Positions 23,645-30,730 of a DNA stretch of 64,000 nt are shown in pieces. A program made the translations under genes and the position numbers. This DNA comes from Nonomuraea candida (GTDB lineage: Bacteria; Actinomycetota; Actinomycetes; Streptosporangiales; Streptosporangiaceae), in contig NZ_JOAG01000045.1 in NCBI RefSeq assembly GCF_000725485.1, positions 1-64,000 on the forward strand, in the 5' to 3' direction. Each line of letters opens with the position of its first letter. The first letter of the stretch is position 1. The notes under the pieces are model-generated. The model was not told where the DNA came from. It saw nothing but the letters and a program-made list of their open reading frames with translations, and made no database searches.

Positions 23645-24541
23645 ATGATCCATCGCTTCGCGGTCGGAGACCTGGCCTGCGCCGTCATCAGCGACGGCCA
23701 GCCGCCACCGCCCTGGGAGCCGCCGCTGGCCGAGTTCTTCACCCCCGAGACCGGGGTGCCCGAGCCCGACCTGCGCGCCGCCCTCGCCGCCGAGGGGTGC
23801 GGCAGGACGACCCTGACCTGCGGATACAACTGCCTGTGCGTGCAGACCCCGGCCGGGCTCGCGGTGATCGACACCGGCCTGGGCAAGGGGTTCCTCGGTT
23901 ACGGCCCGTACATCACGCCTCAGGTCGGCCATTTCGGCGCGGCGCTGGCCGGGGCGGGGCTCCCGGCGGCCGAGCCGGCCGCCGTCATCCTCACCCACCT
24001 GCACGAGGACCACGTCAGGGGCGCCACATGGGCGGGCGAGCCGGCCTTCCCCGGCGCGGTCGCGTACGCGCACGCCGACGAGCTGGCCTTCTGGTCCGGC
24101 CGCGCCGCGGAGCTGCCCGACGAGCAGCGCCGGCCCGCGCTGGAGGCGATCAGGATCCTCGGCGAACGGCTGCGCCCCGCCGAGTACGGCGCCGAGCTCC
24201 TGCCTGGCGTCCACACCGTCGACGCCGCCGGCCACACCCCCGGGCACACGGCCGTCCTGCTGCGCTCGCGCGGGCAGCGCCTGCTCTGCCTCGGCGACAC
24301 CTTCTACGACCCGCTCCAGCTCGCCCACCCCGCCTGGCGCACACCGTGGGACCACGACGCCGCGCGCTCGGTGGCCAGCCGCCGCCGGCTGCTGGCCTGG
24401 GCGGCGGCCGAACGGCTGCCGGTCCACGCCTACCACCTGCCGTTCCCCGGGCTGGGGCTGATCGAGCGGCGAGGGGACGCCTTCGCCTGGCGCCCGCTCA
24501 CCTCGCCCGACGACCCCGGCGCGACGCACCCGGCGGGGTGA
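23645..24541 (+). CDS. MBL-fold metallohydrolase
   Basis: A 298-residue metallo-beta-lactamase-fold enzyme. The metal site is THLHEDHVRG (HxHxDH), His in AAGHTPGHTAVLL, Asp in LCLGDTFYD, and a final His in PVHAYHLPFPGLG. The overall pattern (VIDTGLGKGFLGYGPYITPQ, then the long loop before HTPGH) matches the large group of MBL hydrolases that includes N-acyl homoserine lactonases and related esterases, without a feature fixing the substrate. The ATG at 23645 follows a GGGAAGGGCGG stretch. It is transcribed on its own. Confidence 0.85.
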   Translation: MIHRFAVGDLACAVISDGQPPPPWEPPLAEFFTPETGVPEPDLRAALAAEGCGRTTLTCGYNCLCVQTPAGLAVIDTGLGKGFLGYGPYITPQVGHFGAALAGAGLPAAEPAAVILTHLHEDHVRGATWAGEPAFPGAVAYAHADELAFWSGRAAELPDEQRRPALEAIRILGERLRPAEYGAELLPGVHTVDAAGHTPGHTAVLLRSRGQRLLCLGDTFYDPLQLAHPAWRTPWDHDAARSVASRRRLLAWAAAERLPVHAYHLPFPGLGLIERRGDAFAWRPLTSPDDPGATHPAG

Positions 24542-24580
24542 TGCCGCTGAGGCCCGGCACGCGCACCGGTGGGTCCGCGC

Positions 24581-24797
24581 CGGGGAAGGGCCGGGAAGGG
24601 CCGGGGAAGGGCCGGGGAGGGCCGGGGAAGGGCCGGGTGCGGGAGCCGCGCCGTGGGGGCTCCCGCTCGTCCCCGGCCTGCTGAGGGGGCCGGCCGGGCG
24701 AGGACGAGTGGAGGCCGCAGTGGCGGGTCCCGGCAAAAGGTCCGGGCAAAGTACCGGCAAGGGGTGCCGGCAAAGAGTGCCGGCAAAGGTCCGGCGC
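24581..24797. repeat. Two neighbouring short tandem arrays
   Basis: 24581-24638 holds about five copies of an 11-12-bp unit, CCGGGGAAGGG. 24725-24797 holds about six copies of a 12-13-bp unit, GTGCCGGCAAAG. They fill the 299-bp gap between convergent genes. I see no gene here. Confidence 0.75.
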
Positions 24798-24840
24798 AGT
24801 GCCGCGGTGGCGATCGCGGTCGCGACCGCCGGGCGGACCG

Positions 24841-25695
24841 TCAGACGCGGTCGGCGGCGATCAGCAGGTACTGGAAGCTGCCGCTCTTGTACGCCTCCAG
24901 GAAGGACTCCTCGATGCCGGTGGCCAGATGGGTCCTGGCCCGCAGCTCCCAGTAGGGGATGGTGGCGGCGGTGAGATCGACGACGCTGACCGGGACCAGG
25001 CGGTGCGCGGCCAGCTCCTTGAAGTAGGTGCTGCGGGAGTGGATGTCGCAGATGTAGTGGGCGTTGATCTGGCTGATGGCCCGCGACGGCAGGCCGTAGG
25101 CGTCGTTGTAGCAGCCGGTGATGCAGACGTAGCGGCCGCCGCGGCGCAGCAGCCTGGCGTGCTCGGCGAAGAGCAGGGACAGCTCGACGTACATCGTGCT
25201 CTCGTTGTTCCAGGACGCCTGGAAGGCGCCGGTCTCGAAGCCGGTGTCGAGCATGTTGCGGAAGTGGAAGCGCACCTTGTCGTCCACGCCGCGCTCCTTG
25301 GCCTGCTGGTTGGCGAAGGCGACCTGGGACTCGGAGATGGACACGCCGTCCACCGAGCAGCCGTGGCGCAGGTTGGCCAGCAGGCTGGAGCCGCCCCGGC
25401 CCGAGCCGGCGTCGAGGAGGCGGTGCTCGGGGCGCAGCGGGCCGAGGTGGGCGATGAGCGTCTCGGCCTGCACGCACTCCAGCCGGTGCAGCTCGTTGAC
25501 GACGCGTTTCTCCCTCGTCTCGGCCGGGCCGTCGAGGACCGACCAGTCCACCTCGCCGATGCCGTAGTGGTGGTGGTAGAAGCCGTCCACCTCGCCGAGG
25601 CGCAGGTTGACGGGGTTCTCCTCGGTGTTCCAGTAGTCGGCCACCGATTGCTGGTAGAGGGTGGTCAGCACGGGGGCATGCGGGGTCACGGTCAC
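24841..25695 (-). CDS. gppmt: Geranyl diphosphate 2-C-methyltransferase
   Basis: A 284-residue SAM-dependent methyltransferase that methylates C2 of geranyl diphosphate, the first committed step to 2-methylisoborneol. The SAM loop is LLDAGSGRGGSSLLANLRHG. Family-specific stretches include YWNTEENPVNLRLGEVDGFY, HHHYGIGEVDWSVLDGP, FHFRNMLDTGFETGAFQASW and NNESTMYVEL. Length matches the Streptomyces enzyme. The GTG at 25695 has GGAG 7-8 nt upstream. It is the last gene of a three-gene operon 39 bp after the 2-MIB synthase gene, which confirms the assignment. Confidence 0.95.
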   Translation of the reverse strand: MTVTPHAPVLTTLYQQSVADYWNTEENPVNLRLGEVDGFYHHHYGIGEVDWSVLDGPAETREKRVVNELHRLECVQAETLIAHLGPLRPEHRLLDAGSGRGGSSLLANLRHGCSVDGVSISESQVAFANQQAKERGVDDKVRFHFRNMLDTGFETGAFQASWNNESTMYVELSLLFAEHARLLRRGGRYVCITGCYNDAYGLPSRAISQINAHYICDIHSRSTYFKELAAHRLVPVSVVDLTAATIPYWELRARTHLATGIEESFLEAYKSGSFQYLLIAADRV

Positions 25696-25734
25696 CGTGG
25701 GCTCCTTTCTCGGTTGCGTTTTACGGGGGGCTGG

Positions 25735-26907
25735 TCAGGACTGGTAGCGGCTGGTGCTGCCGTGCCATTCGAGCCCGCCGGCCATCCACGCCTGCGCGCC
25801 GCGCAGGAAGCGCTTCAGCTCGGGGGAGGGCAGGGCGGACAGGGCGCGCTGGCTCTGCTCGAAGCCGCGGACGAAGTGGTTGTGCAGGTGGACGGCGCGC
25901 TCGGTGGCCTCGCGCGTCGAGCAGCCGTCCTCGGCGGCCATCAGCAGGATCACGTTGGAGTCGGGCAGCTCGTCGGCCGCCTCCCTGGCCACCGAGTGCA
26001 GGTCGTTGACCAGCACGCTCGCGGTGCCCGCCTGCATGAGCGCGGTGTGGAAGCGGCGTTCGGCGAACAGGTCGGGAGGCAGCGCGTAGCCGCCGACGAT
26101 GTCGATGAGGGTCATGGAGGTGTAGAAGCTGTCGTGCTGGCGGGCGGCCAGGTAGCGCCAGACGGGTGGCGGCGTCTCCAGGTAGCGCCAGGCGGCGTAG
26201 GCGGCCCAGCTCACGTACATCTGGCTCGTGATGTTGCAGATGCGCATGACCTGCGCCGGGGTGGAGTGGCGGGCGGCGTGGCTGGTGGCCGAGCGCAGCG
26301 AGACCAGGACGGGGTCGTTCCTGATGTGCTCCTCCAGTTGCGCGGTGTAGCCGCCGGCGTCGGGCGGCGGGTCCATGGCCGACATGACCAGGGCCAGCCG
26401 GGGCGGCAGCTCGGTGGGCGTGGCGCCGAGGTCGGTCTCGTCGGCGTAGTAGTCGTCGGCCGCCCACCACGCGGCGTTGAGCTGCGCGGCGATCAGCAGC
26501 AGGTCGGGGTCGTCGGTGTCGGCGTGGGCGAGCATGGCCAGCCGCCCGAACCCGGTGGCGGCGAACTCCTCCATCCGGCCCGCGTGGATGCCGACCCGCT
26601 CGGCCCACGCCACCAGCCGCCGGTCGACCTCCGCGCCCAGCGCCTCGTCCACCCGCGCGGTCTCGGGGCAGTAGAGCGGCGGGTACGTCCCGTCGCCCCA
26701 CTCCCGCTCCCGGTAGGCGAGCGGGGCGAGGCTGTGGGCGGACGACGGCGTCGCGGGGCCCGGCCCCGGCTCGTGCCCGTCGCCCTCCTCGAACCTGGGC
26801 CGGCCGGGCCGCAGCGCGGAGCGCAGGCTGAGGGTGTGGGCGCCCAGCCCCGTCGGACCGGCGGGCACCGGCAGGGTGGCAGGGTCAAAGGGGGCGAAGT
26901 CCGGCAT
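25735..26907 (-). CDS. 2-methylisoborneol synthase (terpene cyclase, probable encapsulin cargo)
   Basis: A 390-residue class I terpene synthase that cyclises 2-methylgeranyl diphosphate to 2-methylisoborneol, the earthy-musty odorant. The Mg-binding motifs are DDYYADE (residues 151-157) and the NSE triad NDLHSVARE (Asn301, Ser305, Glu309), with the RY pair near the C-terminus (STSRYQS). About 75 N-terminal residues before the fold are Pro/Gly-rich and probably disordered, with a short ordered-looking patch (APFDPATLPVPAGPTGLGAH). In related systems this N-terminal region directs the enzyme into the encapsulin shell. The ATG at 26907 follows AGGAAGAGG. The gene lies 25 bp after the shell gene. 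Confidence 0.95.
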   Translation of the reverse strand: MPDFAPFDPATLPVPAGPTGLGAHTLSLRSALRPGRPRFEEGDGHEPGPGPATPSSAHSLAPLAYREREWGDGTYPPLYCPETARVDEALGAEVDRRLVAWAERVGIHAGRMEEFAATGFGRLAMLAHADTDDPDLLLIAAQLNAAWWAADDYYADETDLGATPTELPPRLALVMSAMDPPPDAGGYTAQLEEHIRNDPVLVSLRSATSHAARHSTPAQVMRICNITSQMYVSWAAYAAWRYLETPPPVWRYLAARQHDSFYTSMTLIDIVGGYALPPDLFAERRFHTALMQAGTASVLVNDLHSVAREAADELPDSNVILLMAAEDGCSTREATERAVHLHNHFVRGFEQSQRALSALPSPELKRFLRGAQAWMAGGLEWHGSTSRYQS

Positions 26908-26932
26908 CACGCCTCTTCCTCGGGTCGGCGGG

Positions 26933-28327
26933 TCAGGAGCGCGGGGCGGCGACGTTGACGTCCTCCAGCACCCCGATCGCGTCGGGCACCAGAATCGCCG
27001 CCGAGTAGTAGGCGCTGACCAGGTAGGACATCACGGCCTTGGAGTCGATGCCCATGAAGCGCACGTTGAGCCCCGGTTCGTACTCCTCGGGGATGCCCGT
27101 CTGGTAGAGGCCCACGACGCCCTGGTCCTCCTCGCCGACCCGCATGGCCAGGATCGAGGTGGTGCGCCGCTCCGAGATCGGGATCTTGCCGCACGGGAAG
27201 ATCGGGATGCCCCGCCAGGCGGGCACCTCGTGACCGTTGACCTCCGTGGAGCCCGGGACCAGCCCGCGCCTGTTGCACTCGCGGAAGAACGCCGCGATCG
27301 CCTTGGGATGGGCGAGCAGGAAGCGGGTCTTGCGGCGCATGCTGATCAGGTCGTCGAGGTCGTCGGGGGTCGGCGGGCCGGACCAGGTGTAGATGCGCTG
27401 GTCGTAGTCCGCGTTGTGGAGCAGCCCGAACTCGCGGTTGTTGAGCAGCTCCCACTCCTCGCGCTCGCGCAGCTCGTGGATGGTCAGGCGGAGCTGCTCC
27501 TCGATCTGGTTCATCGGGTCGTTGAACAGGTCGGCCACGCGGGTGTGCACGCGCAGGATCGTCTGCGCGACGCTCAGCTCGTATTCGCGGGGGCGCAGGT
27601 CGTAGTCCACGAACGTGCCCTCGATGACCGGCTCGCCGGTGTGCCCGGCCGAGAGGGCGACCTCGGCCTCGCCGCGCCGGTTGACCGGCCTGCTCAGGCG
27701 GTCGAGGTGGGCCGCCAGGTGCGCGCGCAGCGTGGGGGAGCGCGCCGCGATGCGCCGCAGCTCCTCGCGCCGGGCGAACAGCAGCGTGCAGGCGGTGGCG
27801 GCGCGGTAGGTGCACGGCCAGCGCGGGTCGTCCGCGGTGAGCGCCTCGTCGCCGAGCTGGTCGCCGTCGGCGATGACGCCGAGGAACTGCGGCTCGCCGT
27901 ACGGGCCCTTGTCCACCCGCTCCAGGCGGCCGTGCGCGATCACCCCGGTCTCGGCCACCGGCGTGCCGGCCACGGCCACCACGTCGCCGGCCCGCACCTC
28001 ACGCACCGTGAACGCGGCGGCGAGCGCCGCCAGCACCTCCGCGTCGGCGAAGCCGCGCAGCGCGGGGATCTCGGTCAGCGTCTCCGGCACGATCCGCACG
28101 TCGTCGGCCCCCGCCCGCACCACCCCGACCCGGCCGCGGCCCGGCACGTGCGTCAGCCGCCGGTTCACCCGGTAGGTGCCGCCCCGCACGTCCACCCAGG
28201 GCAGCATGCGCAGCAGCCAGCGGGAGCTGATGGCCTGCATCTGCGGGCGGGTCTTGGTCGTGGTGGCCAGGTTGCGCGCGGCCCTGGTGTCCAGGCTGAG
28301 CCGGGCTTCCGTCGGCTCCGTGGGCAT
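26933..28327 (-). CDS. Family 2B encapsulin shell protein with cyclic nucleotide-binding domain
   Basis: A 464-residue protein of the EshA type. An HK97-fold shell is interrupted near residues 85-200 by a Crp/Fnr-like cyclic nucleotide-binding domain ([20 protein letters not shown], then the beta-roll [24 protein letters not shown] segment). The shell part has the diagnostic [54 protein letters not shown] and [13 protein letters not shown]. Such proteins self-assemble into icosahedral compartments, here most likely loaded with the 2-MIB synthase encoded next. The ATG at 28327 has a perfect GGAGGA site. As first gene of the operon it sets expression of the whole pathway. The ligand of the nucleotide domain is not established. 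Confidence 0.93.
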   Translation of the reverse strand: MPTEPTEARLSLDTRAARNLATTTKTRPQMQAISSRWLLRMLPWVDVRGGTYRVNRRLTHVPGRGRVGVVRAGADDVRIVPETLTEIPALRGFADAEVLAALAAAFTVREVRAGDVVAVAGTPVAETGVIAHGRLERVDKGPYGEPQFLGVIADGDQLGDEALTADDPRWPCTYRAATACTLLFARREELRRIAARSPTLRAHLAAHLDRLSRPVNRRGEAEVALSAGHTGEPVIEGTFVDYDLRPREYELSVAQTILRVHTRVADLFNDPMNQIEEQLRLTIHELREREEWELLNNREFGLLHNADYDQRIYTWSGPPTPDDLDDLISMRRKTRFLLAHPKAIAAFFRECNRRGLVPGSTEVNGHEVPAWRGIPIFPCGKIPISERRTTSILAMRVGEEDQGVVGLYQTGIPEEYEPGLNVRFMGIDSKAVMSYLVSAYYSAAILVPDAIGVLEDVNVAAPRS

Positions 28328-28350
28328 CTTTCCTCCGGAGGTCGGCGAGC

Positions 28351-28378
28351 AGTCGCTACTTAAAGTAGTTTTGCGACT
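28351..28378. promoter_or_regulatory. Nested inverted repeats upstream of the encapsulin/2-MIB operon
   Basis: AGTCGC (28351-28356) and GCGACT (28373-28378) flank the 13-bp palindrome CTACTT-A-AAGTAG (28356-28368). The cluster is 24-51 bp before the shell-gene start in an AT-rich patch, where a promoter and operator are expected. A regulator is not identifiable from the window. Confidence 0.6.
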
Positions 28379-28480
28379 ACTGATCGTAGAGTCTCCGGAT
28401 GGTTAGGAATGCTGACGGATCGGGAAGGCCGGTCTGTCCGAACCGCCACATCGGCACCCCCGTAAGATCAGCCGCCTTCC

Positions 28481-28502
28481 ACGCGCCGGGCCGGCGGCGC
28501 GT
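28481..28502 (-). terminator. Hairpin at the stop of the small basic protein gene
   Basis: ACGCGCCG pairs with CGGCGCGT around a 6-nt loop, immediately at the end of the leftward gene at 28502. Confidence 0.55.
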
Positions 28503-28729
28503 CAGCCGCCTTCCCGCTCAGAGCGGGGCCGCCGGCCGCGGGCGGGCCGCTCGGACTTCGGGCCCTCCGCGCGGTCGCCGCCCACCTTGCGGGCCTGCTT
28601 GCCGGGCTCGGACTGCAGCTTCTTGTTCACCTTGGCGTCGAGCTCCCGCTCGCTCATCCCCTTGCGCTCCAGGTCCTTACGCAGGCGGGCGCGCTTGGCG
28701 TCGTAGGCGTTGCTGCCTGGTCGAGGCAT
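28502..28729 (-). CDS. Small basic conserved actinobacterial protein
   Basis: A 75-residue, strongly charged protein: MPRPGSNAYDAKRARLRKDL, then ERKGMSERELDAKVNKKLQS and a Gly/Arg/Lys/Glu-rich tail (GPKSERPARGRRPRSEREGG). The N-terminal half should form two helices. Close relatives are widespread in actinomycetes and are sometimes labelled plasmid stabilisation protein without experimental support. The ATG at 28729 is chosen because the family begins with this sequence; an upstream in-frame start would add unrelated residues. It is monocistronic. Function unknown. Confidence 0.75.
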   Translation of the reverse strand: MPRPGSNAYDAKRARLRKDLERKGMSERELDAKVNKKLQSEPGKQARKVGGDRAEGPKSERPARGRRPRSEREGG

Positions 28730-28786
28730 GGCAGACCACTTCCTTCCCCCTTGCCCGGCCGCTACCCGGCCCGCCGCCGGGCACAC

Positions 28787-29587
28787 CTACAGCTCGCGCC
28801 ACTCGCCGGAGTCGAGGGCCGAGGCCCCCTGCGGGCCCATCATCGTCATGCCGCCGTCGACGAACACCGTCGTCCCCGTCACGTACGAGGCCGTGGGACC
28901 GGCGAGGAAGGCCACCACGGCGGCGACCTCGCGGGCGTCGCCCGGCCGGGGAATGGGGTTGCCCGGCCGGCTGCCCGGCCGCGGCGGGCGGTCCTCCTGT
29001 CCCGTCATCGGGGTGGCGATCTCGCCCGGCGCCACCGTGTTGACCGTGATGCCGTGCCCGGCCAGCTCCAGCGCCAGCACCCGGCTGAGCAGCCGCAGCC
29101 CGCCCTTGGCCGCGCAGTACGGCCCCGAGCCCATCTTCGGGTACTCCTCGTGCACGCTGGTGACGTTGACCACCCGCCCGCCCCGCCCGGCGGCCACCAT
29201 CCGCCTGGCCGCGCGCTGCGCGCACAGGAACGGCCCGTCGAGGTCCACCGCCAGGATCGAGCGCCAGCGCTCGTAGCCCATCTCCAGCAGCGGCTCGTGG
29301 CTGCCCGTGCCCGCGTTGTTGACCAGCACGCCCAGCCCGCCCAGCTCGTCGGCCAGCTCGTCCACGGCCGCCGCCGCGCCCACGGGCTCGGTCAGGTCGT
29401 GCCGGCGGATCGCCGCCGTGCGGCCCGTCCCGCGTACGAGGCGGGCCGTCTCCTCCGCGCCCTCGCGGTCCCGGTGGTAGGTGATGCCGACGTCGAACCC
29501 CTGCCCGGCCAGCGCCACGGCGGTGGCCTTGCCGATGCCCGAGTCCGCCCCCGTGACGACCGCCACCCGGTCGTATCCGTTGTCCAT
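28787..29587 (-). CDS. SDR-family oxidoreductase (glucose dehydrogenase-like)
   Basis: A classical SDR of 266 residues: VAVVTGADSGIGKATAVALA (NAD(P) loop), LVNNAGTGSHEPLLEM, catalytic Ser in VNVTSVHEEYPKMG, Tyr/Lys in YCAAKGGLRLLSR, and VAPGEIATPMT. This layout, with the VTSVHE segment, is typical of the glucose 1-dehydrogenase-like group. ATG codons lie at 29593 and 29587. The CAGG ribosome site is 8 nt before the second, which I use. The next leftward-read gene ends 38 bp upstream (29626), so the two may share a transcript. Substrate not determined. Confidence 0.85.
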   Translation of the reverse strand: MDNGYDRVAVVTGADSGIGKATAVALAGQGFDVGITYHRDREGAEETARLVRGTGRTAAIRRHDLTEPVGAAAAVDELADELGGLGVLVNNAGTGSHEPLLEMGYERWRSILAVDLDGPFLCAQRAARRMVAAGRGGRVVNVTSVHEEYPKMGSGPYCAAKGGLRLLSRVLALELAGHGITVNTVAPGEIATPMTGQEDRPPRPGSRPGNPIPRPGDAREVAAVVAFLAGPTASYVTGTTVFVDGGMTMMGPQGASALDSGEWREL

Positions 29588-29625
29588 GGTCATCACCTGC
29601 CCCGGACGGCCGGTTGAAACGGCCC

Positions 29626-30396
29626 TTACCAGCCCCGGCCGCGCAGGAACGCCGCGCAGCGCAGGGTCCAGTCGCCGGTCACGGGGTCGTCCCCGGCCAG
29701 CCCGAGACCGTGCCGGCCGCTGGGATAGACGTGCACCTCCTGCGGGACGCCGTTGCGGGCGAGCGCCTGGGAGAGCAGCAGAGTGTTCTCGACGGGGACC
29801 GACTCGTCGTCGGCGGTGTGCCACAGGAACATGGGTGGCGTGCTGGGCCCGACCCGGCCGGGGAGGGAGAGCGCGGCGCGTACCGGCTCGGGGGCGTCCG
29901 CGCCGAGCAGGTTGGCGGCCGAGCCCCGGTGGGACCGGGGGCCGGTGAGCGTGGTGACGGGATAGCAGAGCACGGCCAGCCCCGGCCGGGCGTCGGCCGC
30001 GTCGATCGCGTCGTGCGGGCCCTCCGCCTGCATCGGGCCGGTCTCGGTCGCCAGCAGCCCCGCCAGGTGGCCGCCGGCCGAGAAGCCGAGCACCCCGACC
30101 CGGCCGGGGTCCACGCCGTGGGCGGCGGCGTGGTGGCGTACCCACCGCACGGCTCTGGCGGCGTCGAGCAGGGGCAGCGGGTGGCGGTGCGGCGCGACCC
30201 GGTAGCGCACGACGAACGCCGCGACGCCGAGCGAGTTGAGCCACCGCGCGACCGGGGCGCCCTCATGCTCGGCCAGGTGGTGGTACGCCCCGCCGGGGAA
30301 GACCAGCACGGCCGGGGCCGCCCCGCCGCCGGCGGCCACGGGGAAGGCGGTGATGGTGGCCGCGCCGGTCGTGGGCCACAGGGGGTGCTCGCTCAT
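29626..30396 (-). CDS. Alpha/beta hydrolase (acetyl-esterase/BD-FAE type)
   Basis: A 256-residue esterase. It has the oxyanion region VLVFPGGAYHHLAEHEGAPV, nucleophile Ser in VGVLGFSAGGHLAGLL, Asp in LWHTADDESVPVEN, and His in YPSGRHGLGLA. The HEGAPVARWL and GAYHHL features match the family with acetylxylan and feruloyl esterases that remove ester groups from sugars. There is no signal peptide, so it acts inside the cell. The ATG at 30396 follows GAGAGG. It is divergent from the lasso peptide cluster and not obviously part of it. Confidence 0.85.
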   Translation of the reverse strand: MSEHPLWPTTGAATITAFPVAAGGGAAPAVLVFPGGAYHHLAEHEGAPVARWLNSLGVAAFVVRYRVAPHRHPLPLLDAARAVRWVRHHAAAHGVDPGRVGVLGFSAGGHLAGLLATETGPMQAEGPHDAIDAADARPGLAVLCYPVTTLTGPRSHRGSAANLLGADAPEPVRAALSLPGRVGPSTPPMFLWHTADDESVPVENTLLLSQALARNGVPQEVHVYPSGRHGLGLAGDDPVTGDWTLRCAAFLRGRGW

Positions 30397-30566
30397 GGAC
30401 GCCTCTCGTCTCGGTCGATCGCCGTGATCGACGACGGATGCTAGCGAGCGCCCGGAGCGGCCCGCGTCGCGGGGCACGGGTCACGCCGGCGGCGATCCGG
30501 GAACGTCCGGGACGGCGCAGAACGATGATCGGCACCCGCCGCTGTGCTAGGCAGGTACCGAAGATC

Positions 30567-30581
30567 GAAAGGAGGTGATCC
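30567..30581 (+). promoter_or_regulatory. Extended Shine-Dalgarno site of the lasso precursor
   Basis: GAAAGGAGGTGATCC is complementary over 15 bases to the 3' end of bacterial 16S rRNA. Its GGAGG core is 7 nt before the ATG at 30583. Most genes in this window have only 4-6 matching bases or none. Confidence 0.85.
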
Positions 30582-30582
30582 C

Positions 30583-30720
30583 ATGCAGGACGGACGGAGC
30601 ACGCAGGACGAGTACGAGGCCCCCGCGCTGGAGGAACTCGGCTCCTTCCAGGAGCTGACCGGGTATGTGGGGCTGCGCAACAGAGAGTCGCTCCTCGGCT
30701 ATCCCCGCAACATCTGGTGA
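30583..30720 (+). CDS. Lasso peptide precursor
   Basis: A 45-residue precursor, too short for most gene finders. The leader (residues 1-27) carries the full actinobacterial lasso signature Y11-x2-P14-x-L16-x3-G20-x-F22-x3-T26, with Thr at position -2. The predicted core is YVGLRNRESLLGYPRNIW (residues 28-45). Glu35 is core position 8, so the N-terminal amine of Tyr1 would link to Glu8, giving an 8-residue ring and a 10-residue tail whose Tyr, Pro-Arg and Trp can plug the ring. No Cys, hence class II. A Gly at -1 followed by an aromatic residue 1 also occurs in fusilassin. The very strong ribosome site supports translation. The three processing genes follow immediately. Confidence 0.93.
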   Translation: MQDGRSTQDEYEAPALEELGSFQELTGYVGLRNRESLLGYPRNIW

Positions 30721-30730
30721 CCCCGCACCC

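Noticed and set aside
24725..24797. CCGGCAAAG repeats as iterons of an origin
   Set aside because: No replication protein is near, the copies are imperfect and head to tail, and they lie between convergent gene ends.
26933..28327. Simple Crp/Fnr transcription factor
   Set aside because: A cyclic nucleotide-binding domain is present but there is no HTH; the remaining sequence is the HK97 shell fold of family 2B encapsulins.
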